From the NCBI GenBank assembly GCA_024693925.1, contig JAILKH010000190.1, positions 1-32,258 of the forward strand: a stretch of 32,258 bases of DNA, in the 5' to 3' direction. The notes under the pieces were generated by a model that ran no database searches, was not told where the DNA came from, and saw nothing but the letters and a program-made list of their open reading frames with translations. Shown here in pieces: positions 1-7,237 of this stretch. The translations under genes were made by a program, and so were the position numbers. This DNA comes from Lachnospiraceae bacterium (lineage in GTDB: Bacteria > Bacillota > Clostridia > Lachnospirales > Lachnospiraceae). Position 1 is the stretch's first letter; every line of letters begins with the position of its first letter.

Positions 1-161
1 ACTTCGAGTGAGTTAGCGCTCGAAGAACTTCGAGAAAGTTTGTGCTTGAAGAACTTCGAGTGAGTTAGCGCTCGAAGAACTTCGAGTGAGTTTGTGCTTG
101 AAGAACTTCGAGTGAGTTTGTGCTTGAAGAACTTCGAGTGAGTTAGCGCTCGAAGTTCTTC
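1..161. repeat. 26-bp tandem repeat with hairpin potential
   Basis: Six consecutive 26-bp units start at 1, 27, 53, 79, 105 and 131. Each begins ACTTCGAG and carries a near-palindrome, CTTCGAG, a 10-nt loop, then CTCGAAG or CTTGAAG. Two main loop types alternate irregularly (TGAGTTAGCG and TGAGTTTGTG). In units with the CTTGAAG arm, the C-to-T change still allows a G-U pair, so the stem is kept at RNA level. The last copy extends to a perfect 13-bp inverted repeat (126-138 with 149-161). The array may continue left of the window. No coding frame is evident. Function is unknown. Confidence 0.85.
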
Positions 162-207
162 ATATCATATAGCTGTCGCAGCCGGCTACGGCAAACATTT
201 TTATGCA

Positions 208-241
208 ATAAAAAACCCCCGAAACGTTGATATTTCGGGGA
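208..241 (-). terminator. Rho-independent terminator after tRNA-Met
   Basis: Read on the minus strand, an 8-bp stem CCCCGAAA / TTTCGGGG with an 8-nt loop is followed directly by a run of T. It lies about 30 bases downstream of the tRNA-Met 3' end and fits termination of that transcript. Confidence 0.85.
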
Positions 242-271
242 TTCCTTGGATTTGAAACGATAATAAAAAAA

Positions 272-345
272 TAGCGAGGAAGAGACTTGAACTCTTAACC
301 TCCCGGGTATGAACCGGACGCTCTAGCCAGTTGAGCCACCTCGCC
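272..345 (-). tRNA. tRNA-Met (CAT), elongator type
   Basis: The minus strand folds into a 74-nt cloverleaf. The acceptor stem starts GGCGAGG and pairs with CCTCGCT, with one G-U at the first pair; the discriminator is A and no CCA is encoded. The anticodon loop is TTCATAC, closed by TCCGG/CCGGG. The G1 start and overall resemblance to Firmicutes elongator tRNA-Met argue against the initiator (which usually starts CGCGGGG) and against tRNA-Ile2 with a modified CAT anticodon. It has its own promoter and terminator. Confidence 0.9.
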
Positions 346-375
346 ATTTACCGAGCTTTTCCAGCCCGCTTTGCT

Positions 376-405
376 ATTATACTAACCTTTCATGTATATT
401 GTCAA
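376..405 (-). promoter_or_regulatory. Sigma-A promoter of tRNA-Met
   Basis: On the minus strand a perfect TTGACA (405-400) and a perfect TATAAT (381-376) are separated by 18 bases. Transcription would start near 369, about 24 bases upstream of the mature tRNA 5' end. Confidence 0.8.
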
Positions 406-712
406 GAATAAATTTAAATTTATCTCCTAAATGATATTTTTATTTAAATTATAACTTTTAATTATCTTCGTTACGTTATATAATTAATAAGTGATTTGTT
501 ATTTATTTGATATAAATCAGCCCATATATAATATTATATGAACGGATCGGTAATGATCATGTCATATTTGGGTTTACATTTATATGGTGATTTTATTGAA
601 ATATAGAAGTTACCGGTGCTTATTGGTGTTAAATAAGCATATGGAAACAATAAATCGGCACAAGAGCCTGTCAGTATAATGACATCTCTTATCAAATGAT
701 GGAGGTACAGAT
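406..712. other. AT-rich intergenic region before the lipoprotein gene
   Basis: This stretch separates the divergent tRNA-Met and the lipoprotein gene. It is very AT-rich and I see no credible gene in it. A TATAAT at 675-680 lies 33 bases before the ATG at 713 and could be the -10 of the lipoprotein promoter, but no good -35 sits at the right distance. GGAGG at 701-705 is the ribosome binding site. Confidence 0.5.
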
Positions 713-2146
713 ATGAAGAAATATGCCGTATTATTAGCATCAGGTCTTATGTGTATGAGTCTGTCAGCTTGTCAGGGTACGGAGTTTGATCCCGCTGCTG
801 TAGAGAATATGACACGTACGATAGAAGATGTAACATCATCTGTTAATGATATGCAAGTGTATATTGGAGATATTCAGGCTGCAGTTGAAGAAGGTATCAA
901 CAGCACAAATGCTGTTATGGAGTGGTATAAGACCGATGCCTGGGCAAATAATCCCTGGATAAGTACACCTGTTACAGAGGAAGAGGTTGAGAATCTTATC
1001 AAGAAGGGACAGGAAGAGGTAAATTCATATCTTGGTGAGAATGCAACTTATGATATTATCAGCCAGTCTGATGTTGATTTTTTCAATGAATATTTTGCAG
1101 ATCCTTCGGCTAACGGTTTTCTTTTGAGTACATATGAGAGTCCCGAGGCTTGTGATATTTATCAGGTTCTTAAACGTGATGAAGATATAATAAAGAAACT
1201 TGGTGTTGATGAAAGAGATGTTAAAGGCTCGGAAAACCTTGTTGGAAGAATATCCGAAACGGATGTTGACAAGGTACTTACGGAACATCTTGGAATAACC
1301 AATGAGCAGCTTAAGAATCCGATTGTTTTTTCTAAAGGGGTGGGACAGAAATATTTATATCTTGGTGAAAAGCTTGATTGTAAAGATCTTGTATGTAATG
1401 GAGGTTTTTATTATAACAATCTTTATGTGATAATGATGAATGCCAAGGGGGCAAATGAACCCTTTGCACTTACTGCATTATCGAAACTTGATGATGGAAG
1501 TATAAGGATACATATGAATTACTGGAGTGAAGACATGAGTAAGGTTAATTGGGACGGATCCTTTATTTATGATCTGTATGATCTTATGCAGACTACTGAC
1601 CTTCAGAAGATCATAAGTATACCCGGGATGGATGGAGATATTTCTCTCGGTACGGTGATAGATGCTGCTTCATCTATGGGCATATCCGGTGAGGATATAA
1701 TTGCGGCTTCAAAGCTTGTATCGGATGTTAAGGATAAAGCTAAGACATATATGCAGGAATTTGATGGATATCGGGTATATTACAGTAATCTGGATCCCAA
1801 AGCGGTAGAAGAGTTTGTTGTATCTCAGATAGATGTAACTTCCGGGGATTATATGACGGCGGAAGGTATCGGCATAGGTGCAACCTTGGACGAAGTAAAG
1901 AAAGTTTACGGAGATGGTCTTGAGGCTAAGTTCTCGGGCGGAATGAAGCAACTTTTTTATAATAACGGAAAATATGATATGGTTTTTATCCTTGATAAAG
2001 CCGGTGAAGTGGAAGAGATGATTATTTCATTAGTTGAAGAAGAACCGGTATCATCTGAGACAGTTAAGGAAGAGAAGGAAGAATCGGAGATTAGGGAAGA
2101 ACAGAAACAACAGGAAGAAAGAACACCCGGAAAAAAAGGTAAGTAA
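713..2146 (+). CDS. Putative lipoprotein of unknown function
   Basis: The 477-residue product starts with a lipoprotein signal peptide: MKK, a hydrophobic stretch, then the lipobox LSAC with the acylated Cys at residue 20. The mature protein should sit on the outer face of the membrane. Residues 25-60 look helical and coiled-coil prone. Near residues 385-440 is a compact segment (GIGIGATLDEVKKVYG followed by a predicted beta hairpin) resembling small secreted-protein modules that compare adjacent strands, but I cannot name a family. The last 35 residues are a low-complexity Glu/Lys/Gln tail ending in GKKGK. The start is supported by GGAGG 8 bases upstream. ispF follows 12 bases after the stop and may be cotranscribed. 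Function cannot be assigned from sequence alone. Confidence 0.8.
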   Translation: MKKYAVLLASGLMCMSLSACQGTEFDPAAVENMTRTIEDVTSSVNDMQVYIGDIQAAVEEGINSTNAVMEWYKTDAWANNPWISTPVTEEEVENLIKKGQEEVNSYLGENATYDIISQSDVDFFNEYFADPSANGFLLSTYESPEACDIYQVLKRDEDIIKKLGVDERDVKGSENLVGRISETDVDKVLTEHLGITNEQLKNPIVFSKGVGQKYLYLGEKLDCKDLVCNGGFYYNNLYVIMMNAKGANEPFALTALSKLDDGSIRIHMNYWSEDMSKVNWDGSFIYDLYDLMQTTDLQKIISIPGMDGDISLGTVIDAASSMGISGEDIIAASKLVSDVKDKAKTYMQEFDGYRVYYSNLDPKAVEEFVVSQIDVTSGDYMTAEGIGIGATLDEVKKVYGDGLEAKFSGGMKQLFYNNGKYDMVFILDKAGEVEEMIISLVEEEPVSSETVKEEKEESEIREEQKQQEERTPGKKGK

Positions 2147-2158
2147 CGGAGATAAAAA

Positions 2159-2716
2159 ATGCGTGTTGGAATGGGATATGATGTCCATCGGTTAGTGAAG
2201 GACAGAGATCTGATAATTGGGGGAGTTAAAATCCCTTATGAGAAAGGACTATTAGGACATTCGGATGCGGATGTCCTATTGCATGCTATAATGGATGCAT
2301 TATTGGGAGCTGCGGCCCTGGGAGATATAGGTAAGCATTTTCCGGATACGGACGAAAAGTATAAAGGAGCTGACAGTGTTAAACTATTGAAAGCAGTAGG
2401 AGATATGCTGGAAGATAATCATTATATAATTGATAATATTGATGCTACCATAATCGCTCAAAGACCTAAGATGCGTCCTTATATAGATGATATGCGTAAA
2501 GTTATAGCCGATACTCTTCAAATAGAATTATCGCAGGTAAATGTTAAAGCAACAACGGAAGAAGGACTTGGTTTTACAGGAAACGGAGAAGGAATATCTT
2601 CTCAGGCCATATGTATGTTGAGTACGGTAAAAGATCTGATAGGGCGGGATATGGATCCTTTTGCATCCGGATGTCCGGGATGTAACGGTTGTACTGCCAA
2701 CATACAGGATTCGTGA
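2159..2716 (+). CDS. ispF: 2-C-methyl-D-erythritol 2,4-cyclodiphosphate synthase
   Basis: IspF converts CDP-ME 2-phosphate to methylerythritol cyclodiphosphate with release of CMP, in the non-mevalonate isoprenoid pathway of the cytoplasm. Visible motifs are GYDVHR with zinc ligands D8 and H10, LGHSDAD with the third zinc ligand H42, the FPDTD loop, and the [11 protein letters not shown] segment that closes the CMP site. The core ends near residue 155, the usual family length. Here about 30 extra residues follow, carrying a Cys cluster CPGCNGC at 172-178 (CxxCxxC). This tail is not part of the known catalytic fold and could bind metal or be redox-active; that is inference. The start has a purine-rich AACGGAG upstream. 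cysE follows 40 bases downstream. Confidence 0.95.
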   Translation: MRVGMGYDVHRLVKDRDLIIGGVKIPYEKGLLGHSDADVLLHAIMDALLGAAALGDIGKHFPDTDEKYKGADSVKLLKAVGDMLEDNHYIIDNIDATIIAQRPKMRPYIDDMRKVIADTLQIELSQVNVKATTEEGLGFTGNGEGISSQAICMLSTVKDLIGRDMDPFASGCPGCNGCTANIQDS

Positions 2717-2756
2717 TTTTTAAGTTATAAACAGGTATTGAAATCGGAACAATATA

Positions 2757-3428
2757 ATGGGAATCATAAAAAATATAAAAGAAGAAATAAATGTGATACG
2801 GGAAAGAGATCCTGCAATTCATTCGTCGATGGAAGTCTTTTTGTATCCAAGCTTTCGTGTAATGCTTCATTACAGGTTGGCACACAAGCTATACCTAAAG
2901 AAGCATTATTTTCTTGCAAGGTATATTTCACAGCGTGCTGTGAGAAAGACCGGAATAGAAATACATCCGGGGGCAAAGATAGGCAGTGGTTTCTTTATCG
3001 ATCATGGAAGCGGTGTTATTATAGGTGAAACTGCTATAATCGGAAATAATGTTACTCTTTATCAGGGCGTTACTCTGGGAGGAACGGGCAAGGAGACCGG
3101 TAAGCGTCATCCTACCCTTGAAGATAATGTAATGGTTTCGGCAGGAGCCAAGGTCCTCGGCTCGTTCACAATAGGAAAGAATTCCAAAATAGGTGCCGGC
3201 TCGGTGGTGCTTGAGGAGGTGCCGCCTAATTGTACTGTGGTTGGAGTTCCGGGGCGTATAGTTAAAAGGGATAATGAAAGCATTCCCCGGGAGAGTATGG
3301 ATCAGATACATCTTCCGGATCCCATTAAGGAAGATATACAGAATCTGCAGCATGCAAATTCCGAACTTACAAACAGACTGCTGGATATGGAAAAAGAAAT
3401 AAAATTGCTTAAAAAGGAGACAATATGA
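2757..3428 (+). CDS. cysE: Serine O-acetyltransferase
   Basis: CysE acetylates L-serine with acetyl-CoA to give O-acetylserine, the first committed step of cysteine synthesis. The 223-residue protein has a short helical N-terminal region (1-65), then a left-handed beta-helix of hexapeptide repeats (about 70-180). The hallmark IDHGSGVIIGET contains the catalytic pair D82/H83. A helical, coiled-coil-like tail (about 190-223) ends the protein. It matches the shorter Firmicutes/EpsC-like class rather than the roughly 270-residue enterobacterial enzyme. The ATG at 2757 has only a weak ribosome binding site (CGGAAC), so translation may be coupled or modest. The stop overlaps the cysS start by 4 bases (ATGA), placing cysteine synthesis and cysteine charging in one coupled unit. 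Confidence 0.94.
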   Translation: MGIIKNIKEEINVIRERDPAIHSSMEVFLYPSFRVMLHYRLAHKLYLKKHYFLARYISQRAVRKTGIEIHPGAKIGSGFFIDHGSGVIIGETAIIGNNVTLYQGVTLGGTGKETGKRHPTLEDNVMVSAGAKVLGSFTIGKNSKIGAGSVVLEEVPPNCTVVGVPGRIVKRDNESIPRESMDQIHLPDPIKEDIQNLQHANSELTNRLLDMEKEIKLLKKETI

Positions 3429-4822
3429 AGCTTTATAATTCATTAACGAAAAATGTTGAAGAGTTTGTACCTAATGAACCCGGTAAGGTAGCCATGTATA
3501 CTTGTGGTCCTACAGTGTATCATTTTGCACATATCGGCAACTTAAGGAGTTATATATGTGAAGATATACTGGAAAAAATCTTAAGATATTCGGGATATGA
3601 TGTTAAGAGGGTAATGAATATAACGGATGTGGGTCATCTTGCTTCAGATGCCGATACCGGAGAAGACAAGATGCTTAAGGGTGCAAAGCGTGAACATAAA
3701 TCGGTAATGGAAATAGCGAAGTACTATACAGATGCATTTTTCTCGGATTGTGCAAAGCTTAATATAAAAATGCCGGACGTTGTTGAGCCGGCAACCAATT
3801 GTATTCCGGAATTCATAAATATGATAGAAGGCCTTCTGGAAAAGGGATATGCATATAAGGCAGGAGAGAATGTGTATTTTGATACTTCGAAATTGAAGAA
3901 TTATTATGTTTTCGGAAATCAGAATGAAGATGAATTAAAGGTTGGCGTCAGAGATGATGTTACAGAGGATACAAATAAAAGGAATAAGAATGATTTTGTA
4001 TTATGGTTTACAAAATCGAAATTTGAGGATCAGGCCCTTAAATGGGAAAGTCCCTGGGGAGTAGGTTATCCGGGATGGCATATAGAGTGCTCCTGTATAG
4101 GAATGAAGCATCTGGGGGAAAGGATGGATATTCATTGCGGCGGCGTGGATAATATGTTTCCTCATCATACAAATGAGATAGCCCAGAGTGAGTCCTTTAT
4201 GGGGCATAAATGGTGTAATTACTGGTTCCATGTGCATCATCTTAATGATGAAAGCGGTAAAATGAGTAAGAGTAAGGGAGAATTTCTCACGGTATCATTA
4301 CTGGAGGAAAAAGGATATGATCCTGTTGTATACAGGATGTTTGCATTACAGTCACATTACCGTAAGCCTTTAACCTTCTCTTATGAGACGCTTGATCAAA
4401 CCGTAACAACCTATAAAAAACTCAGGAATCGTATCAGTGCCGTGCAGGCAGAAGGCGCGGTAGATGATAATGCGGTAAGAGAATGGCATGACAAATTTGC
4501 CGAAGCTGTAGGTAATGATTGTAATACGGCAATGGGACTGACTTTATTGTATGATGTTTTAAAATCAGAACTTAACGGTAATACAAAATTAAAGGTAATT
4601 GAGGATTATGACAGAGTTCTGTCTCTTAATCTTCTTAAAAAAGAAGAGGAAGGGACCGTAGATGAAGAACTTCGGGCCTATGTGGAGGCAAAGATCGCAG
4701 AACGGGCAGATGCCAAGAAGGCCAGAGATTTTGCGAAAGCGGATGCTATAAGGGATGAATTATTGAGTAAAGGTATAGTTATAAAGGATACCCGTGAAGG
4801 TGTGGTTTGGAGCAAAGAATAA
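3425..4822 (+). CDS. cysS: Cysteinyl-tRNA synthetase
   Basis: This class I synthetase attaches cysteine to tRNA-Cys using ATP. The 465-residue length is standard. The first zinc-binding Cys is C27 in YTCGPTVY, followed by the HIGN signature at 36-39. Further zinc ligands lie in WHIECSC and HHTNEIAQ, and KMSKS is at 279-283. The C-terminal region (about 390-465) is the helical anticodon-binding domain, with the usual segment around RDFAKADAIRDEL. The start overlaps the cysE stop by 4 bases and the next gene begins at the base after the stop codon, so cysE, cysS and mrnC should be translationally coupled. This order is conserved in Bacillus and Clostridia. Confidence 0.97.
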   Translation: MKLYNSLTKNVEEFVPNEPGKVAMYTCGPTVYHFAHIGNLRSYICEDILEKILRYSGYDVKRVMNITDVGHLASDADTGEDKMLKGAKREHKSVMEIAKYYTDAFFSDCAKLNIKMPDVVEPATNCIPEFINMIEGLLEKGYAYKAGENVYFDTSKLKNYYVFGNQNEDELKVGVRDDVTEDTNKRNKNDFVLWFTKSKFEDQALKWESPWGVGYPGWHIECSCIGMKHLGERMDIHCGGVDNMFPHHTNEIAQSESFMGHKWCNYWFHVHHLNDESGKMSKSKGEFLTVSLLEEKGYDPVVYRMFALQSHYRKPLTFSYETLDQTVTTYKKLRNRISAVQAEGAVDDNAVREWHDKFAEAVGNDCNTAMGLTLLYDVLKSELNGNTKLKVIEDYDRVLSLNLLKKEEEGTVDEELRAYVEAKIAERADAKKARDFAKADAIRDELLSKGIVIKDTREGVVWSKE

Positions 4823-5284
4823 ATGGAAACCGGTATTCTTGGAAGTATTAAGAAAGAATTTGGACTTAAAGAAGTAAGGGTTAATGAGTATTCACCTTTA
4901 ACTCTTGCATTTATCGGAGATTGTGTATTTGATCTTGTGGTCAAGACCGTTGTGGTTGAAACCGCCAACTGCCCCGCAAATGTGCTGCATAAAAGAACAA
5001 GTAATATTGTAAAGGCAAATTCACAATCGCGTATGGCACAGTGGTTTGTTGAAAATGATATCCTTTCCCCGGAAGAGCTTTCCGTCTTTAAACGGGGAAG
5101 GAATGCAAAATCAAATACTATGGCCAAGAATTCCTCGGTAGGAGATTATCGCAGAGCTACCGGGGTTGAGGCATTAATAGGATATTTATATTTAAATGAC
5201 AGATGTGAAAGAATTGTTGAACTTATTAAATTGGGAATGAACGTGACTTTAGAGAAGGACTCTCATAAACAAACCGCTAAATAA
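4823..5284 (+). CDS. mrnC: Mini-ribonuclease III
   Basis: Mini-III is a dsRNA-specific nuclease made of an RNase III catalytic domain without a dsRNA-binding domain; in Bacillus subtilis it matures the ends of 23S rRNA. The 153-residue product shows SPLTLAFIGDCVFD with the catalytic Asp at 33, the family-typical RGRNAKSNT stretch, and the second acidic patch in GVEALIGYLYL. The ATG directly abuts the cysS stop codon, so translation relies on coupling. Position between cysS and rlmB matches the standard Firmicutes order, which supports the call. Confidence 0.93.
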   Translation: METGILGSIKKEFGLKEVRVNEYSPLTLAFIGDCVFDLVVKTVVVETANCPANVLHKRTSNIVKANSQSRMAQWFVENDILSPEELSVFKRGRNAKSNTMAKNSSVGDYRRATGVEALIGYLYLNDRCERIVELIKLGMNVTLEKDSHKQTAK

Positions 5285-5296
5285 CAGAGGTGTGAA

Positions 5297-6040
5297 ATGG
5301 CATACGAAGAAAGTTATATAGAAGGAAGAAATTCGGTTATAGAGGCTTTGAGAGCGGGAAGACCGGTGGACAGATTGTATATTCTGGACGGCTGTCAGGA
5401 CGGTCCCATATCTACCATAAAAAGAGAAGCCAGGAAGAATGATATAATCATAAAATATGTTGAAAAAGACAGACTTGACCAGATGAGCACCACCGGGCAT
5501 CATCAGGGGGTTATAGCTCAAACCGCTGCTTATGAGTATGCGGAGGTTGAAGATATCCTAAAGAATGCCCGGGATAAGGGGGAAGATCCCTTTGTATTTC
5601 TTCTTGATAATATAGTTGACCCCCATAATTTAGGGGCGATAATAAGAACTGCAAATCTTTGCGGAGCACATGGTGTGATCATACCGAAGAACAGGGCGGT
5701 CGGACTTACGGCCACCGTGGCAAGAACCTCGGCCGGTGCCCTTAATTATACACCGGTAGCCAAAGTCACTAATCTTAGCAAGACCATAGAGGAACTGAAA
5801 AAAGAAGGGCTGTGGTTCGTATGTGCGGATATGGACGGAGAGGTTATGTATGATCATAATCTTACCGGACCGATAGGCTTGGTCATTGGCGCAGAAGGGG
5901 AAGGAGTTTCAAGACTTGTCAGGGAAAAATGTGATTATATAGCATCTATCCCTATGAAGGGTGACATTGATTCGCTTAATGCTTCGGTAGCGGCAGGTGT
6001 TCTTGCCTATGAAATAGTCCGTCAGCGTTTAAAGGCATAA
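5297..6040 (+). CDS. rlmB: 23S rRNA (guanosine-2'-O-)-methyltransferase, TrmH/SpoU family
   Basis: A SPOUT-fold enzyme predicted to methylate the 2'-OH of G2251 (E. coli numbering) in 23S rRNA with S-adenosylmethionine. The N-terminal substrate-binding domain (about 5-75) starts with the typical EGRNSVIEAL. The trefoil-knot catalytic domain carries the three SpoU motifs: DPHNLGAIIRTA, GLVIGAEGEGVS, and DSLNASVAAGVLAYE. The length of 247 residues is normal. It begins 12 bases after mrnC, with an AGAGGTG ribosome binding site. The substrate nucleotide is inferred from the family; other TrmH paralogues have a similar sequence, but the neighbours favour RlmB. Confidence 0.93.
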   Translation: MAYEESYIEGRNSVIEALRAGRPVDRLYILDGCQDGPISTIKREARKNDIIIKYVEKDRLDQMSTTGHHQGVIAQTAAYEYAEVEDILKNARDKGEDPFVFLLDNIVDPHNLGAIIRTANLCGAHGVIIPKNRAVGLTATVARTSAGALNYTPVAKVTNLSKTIEELKKEGLWFVCADMDGEVMYDHNLTGPIGLVIGAEGEGVSRLVREKCDYIASIPMKGDIDSLNASVAAGVLAYEIVRQRLKA

Positions 6041-6060
6041 TGATCCGGGGTTCTAAAGTT

Positions 6061-6089
6061 TTGACATAACAATTGCTGCAGGGTACTAT
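6061..6089 (+). promoter_or_regulatory. Predicted sigma-A promoter of sigH
   Basis: TTGACA (6061-6066) and TACTAT (6084-6089) are separated by exactly 17 bases. The predicted start near 6096 leaves only about 5 bases before the ATG at 6101, so the AGAGG ribosome binding site (6091-6095) would not be in that transcript. Either the mRNA is leaderless, initiation is further upstream than predicted, or the match is fortuitous and sigH is read from the upstream operon. Confidence 0.6.
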
Positions 6090-6100
6090 AAGAGGAAATT

Positions 6101-6730
6101 ATGATTGTAAATGAAAAATATAAAGATTTTTCCGATATTGAATTAATTGAAAAAATACGGGAAGGTCAGAGAGACGTAACCGAATATATAATGGAAAAAT
6201 ATAAGGATCTTGTTAAGATTAAAGCAAGGTCCATGTTTATTTTGGGAGCTGATAACGATGACCTTATACAGGAGGGTATGATAGGGCTTTTTAAGGCGAT
6301 ACGTGATTATGATATAGGCAGAGATGCCAGCTTCTATACCTTCGCGGAGCTCTGTATTTCAAGACAGATATATACTGCGGTTCAGGCCTCCAGAAGGCAG
6401 AAGCATATACCTCTTAATGATTATATTTCTCTATACAGAAGCATATCCGACAATGCGGATGATGAAAAATATCTTATAGATTCATTACAGTCATTAGAGG
6501 ATAAGAGTCCTGAGGATGTATTGATAGATAAGGAGAATGTGGATATTTTGGAACAAAAGATCGAGGAGAGTCTGTCCGCATTTGAAAAGCAGGTACTGGA
6601 TCTGTACATAACCGGAATATCTTACGTAGAAATAGCAAGGATATTGGGAAAGGATGAAAAGTCAACGGATAATGCGCTTTCCCGCCTGAAAACAAAGATC
6701 AGAAAGATAGTACGTGAAAATAATAAGTGA
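6101..6730 (+). CDS. sigH: RNA polymerase sigma factor SigH (Spo0H) type
   Basis: A 209-residue sigma-70 family factor. Region 2 spans about residues 20-105 and includes DDLIQEGMIGLFKAIRDYD (core binding and -10 recognition) and the SigH-like stretch FAELCISRQIYTAV followed by RRQKHIPLN. Region 4 is a helix-turn-helix around YVEIARILG and KSTDNALSRLK. In Bacillus SigH drives transition-state, competence and sporulation genes. Position after rlmB matches the Bacillus order, although the NYN-domain gene yacP that usually lies between them is missing. Downstream rpmG-secE-nusG are also absent; a tRNA and the type VII locus follow instead. The regulon in this organism is unknown. Confidence 0.92.
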   Translation: MIVNEKYKDFSDIELIEKIREGQRDVTEYIMEKYKDLVKIKARSMFILGADNDDLIQEGMIGLFKAIRDYDIGRDASFYTFAELCISRQIYTAVQASRRQKHIPLNDYISLYRSISDNADDEKYLIDSLQSLEDKSPEDVLIDKENVDILEQKIEESLSAFEKQVLDLYITGISYVEIARILGKDEKSTDNALSRLKTKIRKIVRENNK

Positions 6731-6804
6731 AGCTGTAAATAATAAGTTATAAAAACAGATTCATACAAAAATATAAAAATGTTCATACAAAAATAAAAAA
6801 AAGA

Positions 6805-6833
6805 TTGACTATGTAAGAAAATAAATATATACT
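6805..6833 (+). promoter_or_regulatory. Sigma-A promoter of tRNA-Thr
   Basis: TTGACT (6805-6810) and TATACT (6828-6833) have a 17-base spacer, with transcription predicted from about 6840, just before the tRNA. A direct repeat of TTCATACAAAAATA (6760-6773 and 6782-6795, 22 bases apart) lies just upstream in an A-rich tract, which may act as an UP-like element. Confidence 0.75.
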
Positions 6834-6850
6834 GTTTAGGTATTTGATTT

Positions 6851-6923
<73 letters not shown>

Positions 6924-6928
6924 GAGTT

Positions 6929-6975
6929 AAAACCCTCGTAAGGTGTTGCGAAACACTTTGTCGAGGGTTTTTTTG
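6929..6975 (+). terminator. Rho-independent terminator after tRNA-Thr
   Basis: The outer stem AACCCTCG (6931-6938) pairs with CGAGGGTT (6962-6969), with a second small hairpin, GTGTT/AACAC, nested inside, and a run of T follows to 6974. It separates the tRNA from the type VII locus. Confidence 0.85.
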
Positions 6976-7237
6976 ATTTTATAGTATTGAAATTTATTTG
7001 TCTGCTTTTCACAAAATTCAAATGGATAATTTTGTTATAATATGACAAATCGATCCGGAAATATAAAAAAGATATTTACAGTGGTTTATGAATATGTTAT
7101 TGTACATATCGCAAGTTGATTACATATGATTACGTTTCGGAATTAATTATTCTTGACATTATCGTCAGATTATCAAAGTTAATTAAATTAAATAGTTATA
7201 TATTTCTTGTACAGTGCAAAGAGTTGGAAAGGGCATT
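6976..7237 (+). promoter_or_regulatory. Upstream region of the type VII secretion locus
   Basis: This AT-rich stretch must hold the promoter of the secretion operon. A perfect TTGACA is at 7153-7158, but no good -10 lies 16-18 bases downstream. A TATAAT at 7036-7041 lacks a matching -35. Control by another sigma factor or an activator is possible. GGAAAGGG (7226-7233) is the ribosome binding site of the motor gene. I see no small gene here. Confidence 0.4.

Noticed and set aside
1-161. CRISPR array
   Set aside because: Units are contiguous with no unique spacers, and each is a hairpin; no cas gene is present.
2717-2756. Cysteine T-box in front of cysE-cysS
   Set aside because: Only 40 bases separate ispF and cysE, too short for a T-box, and no antiterminator motif is visible.
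2738-3028. Plus-strand open frame inside cysE
   Set aside because: It lies in another frame of the clear serine acetyltransferase gene and has no family resemblance or good ribosome binding site.
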